Source: Microbotryum silenes-acaulis (lineage: Eukaryota > Basidiomycota > Microbotryomycetes > Microbotryales > Microbotryaceae). Taken from it: a DNA stretch of 64,000 nucleotides. The notes beneath the pieces were generated by a model, which saw only the letters and a list, made by a program, of their open reading frames with translations, was not told the origin of the DNA and did not search any database. Where the stretch lies: positions 682,001 to 746,000 of the forward strand of contig QPFY01000010.1 in assembly GCA_003665825.1 (NCBI GenBank), in the 5' to 3' direction. Shown piece after piece: positions 54,645 to 64,000 of this stretch (positions are counted from its first letter, which is position 1; every line of letters begins with the position of its first letter). Both the position numbers and the translations under genes were made by a program.

Positions 54645-56610
54645 ATGGTTCAACCCGAACCTATCTCTTCTATCACCCCTCCAGCTCTCAAAAGTCGCCT
54701 CATCCCGACTCGACTCACAGATCACACCACAATAGCACCTGATCCCACCCTGCCTCGTCTCAGCTCAATCACGCAAGACTGGTTCCCGATCGTATCCTCT
54801 CCCGCCAATTTCTCCCTCTCGCATTTCCATCAAGCATGTATCGATATGACCTCCCACCCCGAGCATCTCAGTACGACAATCCTCCGCGCCGATCTCATTC
54901 ACGATATCGCGCTCGGAGAGCAGGGACAGGACGATAATGAATTGGCGGGCTTTCAATGTCACCGCAAGATCAGGAGGAGATTGTTACACAAGCGAAAGTT
55001 CGATTGGGAGATGATGCAAGATTCTCGCGTTTATTCACGGCCGCGGTCGCAGGAATCGGTCGATGATAAACTGGCAGAGCATCTCCGCTCTTCCGAGACG
55101 GACGAAGAAGGCGCCGTCATCTTGAGACCCGACTTTGAATCTTTGCCCGAGGTGGCCAACTCCAAACTCCCTTATTATCACCCACAAGTCGTTGCTCTGG
55201 CTTTTCGCTACATCCCGTCTACACCCGTTGCGACAGGTCTGGAAGACGATGAAGCCGAAGGCGGAGCAGAATTTTCCTCCTCCTCGGCAACAATCAGGAT
55301 CGACATTATCCCCCTACCCAATACCGATCCTTCGCAATCCAACAAAGCCTCCGAACGCATCTATCGATCCTGTCTTAGTTTGCTCGGGTTCCTCTACACC
55401 GTTGGGTCAGGGATGGTAAAGGGGTACGACAAGAAGGTCTTTCATGACTTGCTGGCGAAGAAGGAGAATGTTCAGGATCTGTACAGGTGCCTCAAGGGGA
55501 AGTACGAGTGAGTTGGAGAGGAGATCTACAGAGCCATAGTCATGAGTGTTTCTCTGACTTGGGAGTGCGTCGACGTGGACAGAACTGACTTGAACGATCC
55601 GGCCCATGCTGCGCGCATCACTTTTGTCAGATGGATGGCCCAGGAGTGGAAGGAAGAGACGGATCCGCAAAAGCACTTATTCGAGGATGTGAGTGCAACT
55701 CTTAAGATGAGGTTTTCACCGCGAAAGAAGATTTCCGGAGCTGAATGCTTCACTTTGGCATGCCTCAGGTTGCGATTGCTGCTTGGCTTATTGTCGTCTG
55801 GCGGGACATGTACGCCGACTCGGATGGCAAACCACCGGGAGGGTTCGTCGATGTTGGGTGCGGGAATGGGCTCTTGTACGTTGATACTACCCAGTTCACA
55901 GTGAACCGACCATACGCTCATGCCTTGCGGTCTTTGTCCACCCGTGCAGAGTCCACCTTCTTTCAAGCGAAGGTTATCCAGGCTACGGCCTCGACCTCCG
56001 AGCGCGCAAATCCTGGGCGCACTACACCCCGCAACCGGACCTCCGAACCCAATCTCTCGATCCACCAGCTCTGCTCACCGCAGACGATCCTCCCTTCCCC
56101 ATCAACAGTTTCCTCATAGCCAACCACGCCGACGAGTTGACACCTTGGATCCCGCTTTTCGCTTCTAGAACGCCAGGGGCCAAGTTCCTCAATATCCCGT
56201 GTTGTCACCATACCCTCTCCGGACGCTTCACAGCCTTACACTACACGATCCCTCAGCACGTCCTAGATTTCGACCTGGGTCCATCATCCGACCCTCCATC
56301 AGACTCGAACTTGATGACCCCTTTCTTCGCCCCCGCTCCAATCCTCTCTACCGGACGAGCCCACGCTTTCCAGTTATACCTCGCGCACCTAACGATCTTG
56401 TGCGGCTTCGTTCCTGAACGGGAAGCGTTAAGGATCCCTTCGACAAAGAATTTTGGTTTCTTGGGACGACGAAGGGTCGAGGGACTTTCGGATGAGGAAG
56501 TGAGGACGAATGTGGATGGGTTGCTGAAAGAGTATGGGTCGGGCTGGACGGCTCGGATCCCGGAGGGCAAAGCTGGCTTGAGAAAGCAGAATGGTGGAGT
56601 ACATGCTTGA
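54645..56610 (+). CDS. TRM44: tRNA (uracil-O(2)-)-methyltransferase TRM44
   Basis: SAM-dependent enzyme that forms 2'-O-methyluridine at position 44 of tRNA-Ser in the cytosol. Four exons (54645-55507, 55583-55688, 55769-55875, 55950-56610) close in phase to 578 residues. The long N-terminal part ends with YDKKVFHDLLAKKENVQDLY. The second exon gives DPQKHLFED. The methyltransferase motif I, DVGCGNGLLVHLL, is completed by splicing, and GYGLDLRARKSW follows. The conserved NIPCCHH motif and C-terminal KNFGFLGRR match the TRM44 family. The stop codon lies only 28 bp from the stop of the convergent LAS21 gene. Confidence 0.92.
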
Positions 56611-56638
56611 TTATTCTATACGATGGAATTTTTTTTGA

Positions 56639-59600
56639 TCATTGCAATGCTTGTAGGAATACATTGGTCAAGAGATGACCGAACGAGGACCAGACGATCT
56701 GATAGCACACCGCGGGGGAGAAGACCGTCCACGTGAACAAGTGTTGGCGGAAATGAGTTGCCGAGGCGCACAACGCCAATAAGGACAAAGAGTGAAAGGT
56801 CGTTGTGTAAGGAAGGGTCGAATGGGGGAGAAGGGAAGAGGTGGAGAAGAATATGGGGCCGGCAAAGTTGGAGGCGTAGGTGAGGAAACTGACGGGGAGG
56901 ACTGAGTAGGATCGAAGACCCGTATAAGCGTTTGAGAGATCGATCGTCGCGAGCGAGTTGGAGCCGCCGAAGGCGAAGAAGGCGACACGTTGGAGGAGGA
57001 GGATGAGGAAGGAGGAAATGACGGGCCCAAAGTTGAGGTTCGAAAGGAGGAAATATTGAAGCCAGAGGATGGGGAAGAGGAAGAGGTTCGCCGGTCTGGA
57101 CACCGTCATGAGGGTCGAGGCGATGGCCGAAAGTTGAAGCACTGAATGTGGCGAGAGTAAGAACTCAGCGTTCGCCCTGTTCTACTACGAGAACACGAGC
57201 ATCGGCTCACCTTTGTAAGTGCGCGCATCTGGAGAGCCTGCAGATTGGCAAATACGTGCCATGAGCCAAGTCGCTGCCCCGAGACCAAAGCTGATCCTGG
57301 AGAGCTCGACAGGGTCTCCAAGTCCCAAATCAGACAGCGTTGAGCTTGCGGAGGCGCTGAACAACTTGAGGATGAGATTAACGGCCGCGTGGAGCAATGA
57401 CAGAGTTGCGAGCGTGCCAAATGAAAGCGCCCTCAAAAACAGGGTCGAGAGGGGCATTCTGCGGCTTAGGTGGGACATCGGCTTCGCAGCACGAACTAAG
57501 GAGTACAATGGGATCGCGGCCCCGACAAGTAGGCAAAAGCCGCTGAGGAGATGACTGAAGGCCGGGGGTGATGCGGCAAGCAGAGCCGTCAGGCTCTCGT
57601 TCGGCACGCTCTTCTGGCCTACATGACACAAAGTCAATAGTTTCAGCGGCCTGTCCAGCAACGCAATCGATTGGGTAATCACATACCGTTGAAAGACCAG
57701 CCTCTCATGAGCCTCACAGAGATTGCAGCTACAAGTAGCATGACTCGCTCGTGCAGTAGTGCTTTCGGCCTACTCATGTGAGGTCCGTCAGCTCCTGCCT
57801 GGGTCTAGACTCCTGTGTGAAGTTGGCTCACCTCGAAGCCAGAAGCAGCAAGGACGAGGCCGCTGCGAAGAAGCAGAACTCGTGCTCTTCCTCGATGAAA
57901 CTCGTCGCGAAGTACGTCCCTAGATACACCAGCAAAGTCGCAGCGACGAGGAAGCGGCCGGTCGAGCTGCTCGAGCCATCGAAGGGTCTTCTTGTCCTCA
58001 ACAGGGCTTGAGCCGCCGTGCTGGCTTGTAAGATCAGACCGAACACCATCGGGCGCAGATCGCTCTCCGCGAACGTCGACATGAGCCGATCTTGTGCTCG
58101 GAGGATGAACTGTGAGACACGACACGTCTCTCGGCGTCAGCACACGCTTTCGGCCGGGTGTTACGAGAATAGGTCATCGCGCACCTCTCTGACATCTCCC
58201 TCCAAGCTCAGGCGGTCACTTCCAACTATCTGAGAAGCAATCCCAGCCGAAGCCCCTGGCGAGGCGGCATCTAATACGCGTTCAAGCTGCCGCGCATTTC
58301 TTTCAAGGCAGGATGGCATATTTTTGGGACCGTATGCGGCGACGACACTCTCGATAAGCTTCCCCATCGAGTTTGTGGGGACCCCCAGATCGAAGAGGAC
58401 GCTAAGCGTCGGTACGAGGTCGATTTGGTTGACGACCTCGTACAGTCGATAGGGGTTTTCGGCTCTTAATTCCGCGGGTCGATCAGAGTGCTGCCTCATC
58501 CTTCTTGTTGGTGAGGCAATCATCAAGGCTGCCGTCGTCTCCGGCTCCGATGAGCCACCGTGATTGCCGATCTCGTTCATGCCGTGATCTCCGACCAAAA
58601 CAAGCAAACTATGCTTCTCGTCGGCTCGATCACGCTCTTCCAATGTCTTGAAAATCCTTTCCACAACTTGATCCATTTCGACTTGCTTCGGATGCATGAG
58701 TGGGCTTTTGGGACCTCCGAGATGGCCTACATGGTCGAGACCGAGATAGTGGAGGAGGAGGACGTCCCAGTCCGCTGGTGGGGATTTGGTTGAGGACGAT
58801 GTCCGTGAGAGAAGCGCGTCGAGATGTCGTGTGACGTTTGTATCAACGGTCACGGTGTCCTGTAGTAATGCCGACTCCTGGTCAATCATATGCCGTAAGT
58901 CCGAAACTTGAGAGCAGTGTTCTTTCGGACTGACCGAAACGAAGAAACTCGATACTCCCTCGGCCCAGCTAAACCACTCCTCCGGGAACATGCGCAGCCA
59001 AGTATCATCTCCAGCAAAAATGACTTCCTTTGGTTTCCTGCCCACGGCTTCATCCCCGAGAGCGAGCTGCCTGACCCAAGAGTCGACGTTCTGAACAACC
59101 GGCACGGTCCCCTCGGCCAAATTCATGATCGCATCCAAGAAAGTGGGATTTGAGCCGGTGGTCAGAGCTTTGAGCCGGGGCAATGTGACTGTCGGAGCTT
59201 GGGCCAAAGCGGTGAAAGGTAGTGCCCGATCATCATCGATTAATCTAGTAGAATAATGTCGTCAGCGGAATCTAGAGGCCACCAAAGTGGGGGTGGGAGA
59301 TCAGGGCCACGTACGAATGCACAAAGCTCATTTGTGACGTCGGGCCGAACGCAAAATCACTGCGGGTATCAAAAGTGATTACCAAGTAAGCCAAGTTTGG
59401 CGTCGCTCGCATTCGATATACCCGCCCGCCGACAGACCTTCGCAAGGCGTCGACGAGGATGAACGCGAGGCGATCGAACGGCACGTATGCGTCAGATCCA
59501 TCCTTGGGTTGAGCACCATGTGCAATAATAGACGGCTGATATTGATTCGTATGTCCATACGGGGTGCTATAGCCGTCCAATAGGGGCTTGACGGGGAAGA

Positions 59601-59676
59601 AGCCTCGCGCGAACAGAAGCGCGCCGGCCAGCGACAGCAGTGACAGCATGACCCATGTCGACCGATCACGGCTCAT
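56639..59676 (-). CDS. LAS21: GPI ethanolamine-phosphate transferase 2 (LAS21/GPI7)
   Basis: ER membrane enzyme adding ethanolamine phosphate to the second mannose of GPI anchors. ATG 59676 starts MSRDRSTWVMLSLLSLAG, a signal-anchor helix followed by GFFPVKPLLDGYS. The alkaline-phosphatase-like domain shows FILVDALR/SDFAFG (intron between), APTVTLPRLKALTTGS, MFAGDDTWLRMFP-like FAGDDTWLRMF, HYLGLDHVGHLGGP and GDHGMNEIGNHGG, together covering the metal ligands. Five further exons encode many membrane helices, including a segment RLMRGWSFNGQKS typical of the family, and end LTNVFLQALQ at 56639. At least eight exons; all joins I checked keep phase. Works in the same surface pathway as GPI-tailed proteins such as the CFEM pair. 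Confidence 0.93.
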
Positions 59677-60547
59677 CGACTTGGACGTTTTGACCACCTC
59701 GGCAGAGCGCGTTCTCCGAATGGCAAGGCGGTGGACCGAACCAGAGCAACGCCCGTCGTCGCAGCGCGCCCGTCAGGGAGACACGTGGCAAAGCCCGGAA
59801 TACCGCTCCCAACTTGAAGCTGCCCCACTTTCCGGCGAACACGCTCATCTGCGCAGCTGCCTCGTTGATCGGCAGTCGCTTACATCGTAGGATGCAAGCG
59901 AATGACCACACATCATTCTTACGGCGTATTTGGCGCATCGACCGGGCGGACGGTGAAGCCCTTATTAGCCAACGCGTCTGCTTCAGGTCACGTGCCCCTC
60001 CGCACCGTCGCACGGACGGAGATGCTCAAATCCGTCCGCGGGAACGGTTCGGAGATCACGGTCGGTGCGTCCGATGCGGCGCATGGGGTCCAGTATCAGG
60101 CCTGTGCATTGGAAGTGCATCTCCGTCTTACTCCGTCAATGTCTCTGGTACTCTTCAAATTCAGTCGCAAATGTGTTACCAGACAGCCGACTGAGTCCCC
60201 ACGCAGCCCTGTCATCGGGCTAAACGGGGAGACAAGCTCCTTTCCACGCAGTGAGACCGCCAGTCGCAGGGCTGTCGCAGGTCTGAGGCCGGCCAGACTC
60301 AACAGCCACCCCGTTCGCCGCGATATACTTCGCTCGAACTTGTTGGGAGCACCGTGTACAAGAATTCTGAGACTTATCGGTCACTTGACGCCGATACATC
60401 GCTGCGGCACGACCTCATCAAGCACAGTTTGCCGCCCTCAGCACCCATCCCTCGACCCCTGACACGCAGGACGTGGGTTCTTGAGCAACGCAGCGGTACT
60501 GGTCTAGGCAGATTCCAGCTCCACAAACAAAACTAGGGCAATACAGG
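59677..60547. other. Bidirectional promoter region, LAS21 / glucanase
   Basis: About 870 bp between divergent start codons. A 186-codon plus frame (59,902-60,462) crosses it but has no recognisable motif or typical codon pattern. I see no convincing extra gene. Confidence 0.5.
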
Positions 60548-63466
60548 ATGACAAATCCCAGCACCTCCCACGTCGTCTTACCCATGGGACTCCCTGATTG
60601 TCGCTCTGCTTCACCCACCACGTCGACCTCACATCACGGCACCTCTTCTCTCGAGACGGTCCATTCGGGTATTCACTTGCCACTCGTCTCGCAGTCGGAA
60701 AAGCTACTTCAAGGCTCCTGGACGCGCAAGTCTGGTCATGCTCGCAGAACATCATTCCTCGACTCGATGGCTCGACCTCACCTTCGTCGTCGGATCTGGT
60801 GGAGGCAGATCGTGTACCTTCTGGCGCTCGCCTTCATCTTTCTTTGGGCGCTCCGTCACAGATCTCGAATTCAATTCGTTTTACAACGATCGCATCCAGC
60901 AGGCCGACATCCGTCGACGGGGCCCATCTCAGGAGGATATGACCCATCTAGACCAGATGTCGCAGCGAAGGGCCACGACAGCGCGCCGCCGAAGAAGACG
61001 GTCAAGGACCACGAGTGGTGGACACCATCTCCGATCTTTGACGACACAGGACGTCCGTGGCCTACCCAAGGATCGGATGGAAGTCTGGTCAAGACAGAGG
61101 CAGGGAGAACCTTCGTGTACCGCAATGACTTGTGAGTCACACTCCGCCGACGATGCTTTCGAACCGCGCTAACACCGCGCACTTGTCCCAGTGGAGGGGG
61201 ATGGGATGCTCGGGTAAATAGTCTGGCTGCCCGATGTCAGTCGGACACCCCTCCACTTTCGCGGCGATGGAACTTCTCTCGTCAAACAATCTTTGGCGTC
61301 AGCATGGGCGGGTGAGTGAATGATATCACCAGTTCCTATCAGCACCAAGCCGCTGACCTTGGGGTAAAAAATGGGACAAGTTGGCTCACCTTAGAGCCCT
61401 TCATCACCCCTGCAATGTTCGAGCCTTACCTCGACCACGACCCACCCCCGAAAGACGAATATGGGCTATCCGTGCATCTCGGCGACCGACTCGAGGCGGT
61501 TCTGACCCACCACTACGAGACGTTTATTACGGAAAAAGATTTTGCGGAAATCGCCGGCGCGGGTTTGAATTGGGTCCGCGTGCCCATCAGCTATTGGGCG
61601 ATCGAAACGCTCGAAGGCGAGCCTTTTTTGGCTCACGTTTCATGGAAATGTCAGTCTTGGGGTCCCTGTGGAAGACGTGTAATACCCTGGTTTTCTCGTA
61701 CTTATCCGCTCTTCCCATCCCGATCCACAGACTTTCTGAAGGCGATTGAGTGGGCAAGGAAATACGGACTGCGCATCAACCTTGATCTGCACGCCGTGCC
61801 GGGTTCGGCAAAGTCAGTGCCTATTAAGGGGGATCTGAAGCGTGCATACTGATATGTAAACTCATTGTGATACACAGTGGATGGAACCACGGTGGGAAAA
61901 GCGGCACAGTCGGCTTGTTGAACGGGGTAATGGGCATGGCCAATGCCGAGAGAACGATCAATGTCGTTCGGGCTCTCGCCAAGTTCATCAGCCTTCCAAT
62001 CAATCGTGATGTCAGTTGACTAATTTCACATTTCGTTCTTATACAACTACTGACCAGAACAGCCCGTGATACAGATCATTTGCATGTTCAGCCCAATCAA
62101 TGAACCACTTGTGGAGACAATAGGGACAACGGCTTTGCGAGCATTGTAAGTAGCTGTTCGGTTTGAGGTTTCCTAGGGTTTTCACCTAAATTCAATCGGG
62201 ATGAGATCATAGTTATCTCAAGCTGTACGAAGTTGTGAGAGCAGAGTCGGGGTATGGAGACGGCAATGGGCCGGTGAGTAGTCGGGTTCGAAGAGAGGAT
62301 GATGGCCGTTGACTGAATACCTTGATGTCGTTTGTTAGTTCATCGTCATCCATGATGGTTTCATCGGAACCGCCAAATGGTTCGACTTTTTGCCAGGCGC
62401 AGATCGCATCGCTCTCGATTCGCATCGGTACATTGCATTCCGCCCCTCGAATGACCATACGATGCGGCAGCAGGCTCTCAAAGTAAGGCCAAAGCGCGGT
62501 CCCAATAACCACCGATCCAGGCGTTCAAGCACTAACTTGTATATTCTACTTTCAGCCTTGTGAACTTTGGATGAACCTGCATAATCGGACCATGCGAACG
62601 TTCGGCGTCGGAATGGTCGGGGAGTGGTCCGTTGCTATTAACGACTGCGGCAGGTGAGTAACGCAGCTTCCCCAGATATGTTTACTCAATGACTCAGCCG
62701 GTTGTTGGTCGTGTGTCTAGATTCATTAATGGTATACAATCAGGGGCCCGGTACGAAGGTACACTAGACGATCCTGGGGTAGAAAAATCGGTGGCCCAGC
62801 CCGGTGGGTGTGGGCAGTGGGAGAGGTCCGATCTCTGGGACGCAGAGACGAAGCAAGGCATGCAAGACGTCGCCCTTTCGCACATGGATGCGTTTCAGAA
62901 TTGGTTCTTCTGGACGTCAGTCACTACTTGGTAGGATGCAGTCGCCTTGACAACTCTCGTCCTGACACTTTCAGTCCCACTTATGCTTCAGATGGAAAAC
63001 GGGCCCTTCATTGCGCAACCCCACACGCGCGGTGAATCCAATGTGGTCGTACAGTATGGGATTGGAGCAAGGCTATATCCCTCGCAATCCGCGACAAAGT
63101 CGAGGGCATTGTCGTCGCCTGTTCGACGAGGCTGGACGACCTCAACCAAAGGGGGTTCTTTTCAGCGGCAAACTCACCTCCTGGCAGACAGGTGCAGGAC
63201 CCGACTCGGGAGCAAGCATGGATCGCGGCAACATTTCTTGGCCTCCCAAAACGATCGGTTTAGGAGGACCCAATGGTGACGTCTACAAAACCTCGGAGCT
63301 TCCTAGATACGCCGAGACGGCCGCCGAGGGTCCCCTGAAGATTCCTGGGGTCGCGAGAGGCTCCGCAGGGCCGAAGTGGTACGAACGGATTGAGGGCTGC
63401 GAGTATCTCGATGCTTGGGAAGGAGTCGGACCGAACGTAAAGATACCGAATAACTGCCAGCTATGA
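60548..63466 (+). CDS. Membrane-anchored GH5 exo-beta-1,3-glucanase
   Basis: Wall-remodelling glucosidase of the type-II membrane glucan 1,3-beta-glucosidase (Exg/GH5_9) type. I infer eleven exons: 60548-61131, 61192-61311, 61381-61649, 61731-61812, 61878-62010, 62063-62145, 62213-62273, 62339-62482, 62556-62653, 62721-62915 and 62992-63466. A Ser/Thr-rich cytosolic tail precedes one membrane helix (WRQIVYLLALAFIFLWAL) and a stalk. The catalytic domain has FGGGWDARVNS, GVSMGGWLTLEPFI, GLNWVRVPISYWAIE, INLDLHAVPGSANGWNHGG, FSPINEPL (acid/base Glu), VGEWSVAINDC (nucleophile Glu) and FFWTWKTGPS. Both catalytic Glu residues are intact. Intron density is the highest in the window. Confidence 0.93.
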
Positions 63467-63701
63467 TGCTACCACCCTCGGCAAAATGCATGATGTGATA
63501 CTATGGAGGGTCACGACTCGGAGTGAACGGACACACGACAAGATGCCACGGCAACGGGAAATTACAGTGTATTTAGACTGCAAAAGTTTAGGTCTATTTC
63601 AAGGAATCTATTTAATGGAATTTGAAAGCTACTAAAGTAGGAATTAACGGGAGAAGGGCTTACGACACCGGTTAAGGAAGCCTCCAGATCGATTGAGATC
63701 A

Positions 63702-64000
63702 TCACAAGTGAGCACCGAGAGCCCCGTAAACAGGAACGGTGCCGCTGTTGACAGGACGTGTTATCCTGTTGGCTCCAAGGAGGGTCTCGAAGACGCCCAT
63801 GTCTGTCACGTTAGAGTTGCGAGTCGCTTGGTCCACGAAGCCATAGTAGTGAGCTTGAACCGCCTTGGGGGTGACGAGTAGCTCGAAGTAACCCCTGAGT
63901 TTGCCTTCGGCGTAGAGCAAGGAAGGAGACGCAAGGGTGAGGTTCTTGGCGATACCCTCTGCGAGAGCCAAATACCGGGTCAGTATCTATTTACACCGCA
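63702..64000 (-). CDS. 3' end of a PhoD-like alkaline phosphatase gene (cut by right edge)
   Basis: Only the last exon and perhaps intron sequence are present. After a likely acceptor (CTCTCGCAG, about 63,958) the frame reads GIAKNLTLASPSLLYAEGKL, then RGYFELLVTPKAVQAHYYGF and ends at the stop at 63702. The RGYFELLVTP...AHYYG pattern resembles the C-terminus of fungal PhoD-like metallophosphatases. Catalytic residues lie outside the window, so the call is tentative. Confidence 0.5.

Noticed and set aside
59902..60462. 186-codon plus-strand frame between LAS21 and the glucanase
   Set aside because: No recognisable motif, mixed composition, and it sits in the shared promoter region of two divergent genes.
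1..64000. Physically clustered secondary-metabolite or defence system
   Set aside because: Genes are mostly conserved housekeeping functions in mixed orientation; no polyketide, peptide synthetase, terpene or known defence gene was seen.

Overview
The window looks like a nuclear contig from a GC-rich, intron-rich basidiomycete, most likely a yeast-like member of Pucciniomycotina (inference). The evidence is dense short GT-AG introns, mostly 50-110 bp and many with a CTGAC-type branch point, plus very small exons, a fungal gene set, and protein styles typical of that group. I see no rRNA, tRNA, CRISPR or intact mobile element. Almost every gene is split, so I rebuilt coding regions from short open frames, splice signals and reading-phase arithmetic. 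Where exon lengths are listed, the phases close exactly. Splice sites are predictions.

Layout, left to right: a DHX29/YLR419W-type RNA helicase (+, 14 exons); the ribosome-assembly WD40 protein RRB1 (+); a secreted AA14-type lytic polysaccharide monooxygenase with a C-terminal DUF7402-like domain (-); a 3 kb stretch with no recognisable gene; a coiled-coil protein (-); translation elongation factor 2 (-, four exons under 35 nt and a 3-codon last exon); the interstrand-crosslink nuclease PSO2/SNM1 (-); BIG1 (+); COA1 (-); a 1,584-residue mitochondrial-type PPR protein (-); a possible small mitochondrial protein (+); KGD4 (-); proteasome alpha1 (-); HEM12 (+); a divergent GAPDH (+); a NIP30/FAM192A-type protein (+); complex I NDUFV1 (-); two CFEM/GPI-type surface proteins (- and +) flanking an unrecognised spliced gene; lipoyl synthase LIP5 (+); CMC1 (-); tRNA methyltransferase TRM44 (+); GPI ethanolamine-phosphate transferase LAS21/GPI7 (-); a membrane-anchored GH5 exo-beta-1,3-glucanase (+); and the 3' end of a PhoD-like phosphatase gene (-) cut by the right edge.

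Two themes recur. The first is mitochondrial biogenesis and respiration: COA1 and CMC1 (cytochrome oxidase assembly), NDUFV1 (complex I), KGD4 (2-oxoglutarate dehydrogenase), LIP5 (lipoate) and the PPR protein. The second is cell wall and surface: the AA14 protein, BIG1, LAS21, the CFEM proteins and the glucanase. They do not form a co-transcribed cluster. The most unusual observations concern gene structure and accessory proteins: a start codon predicted to be split by an intron, two GC-AG introns, microexons in EF-2, a GAPDH with His at the cofactor-selectivity position, a small CFEM cluster with a possible third relic copy, and the AA14-DUF7402 architecture.
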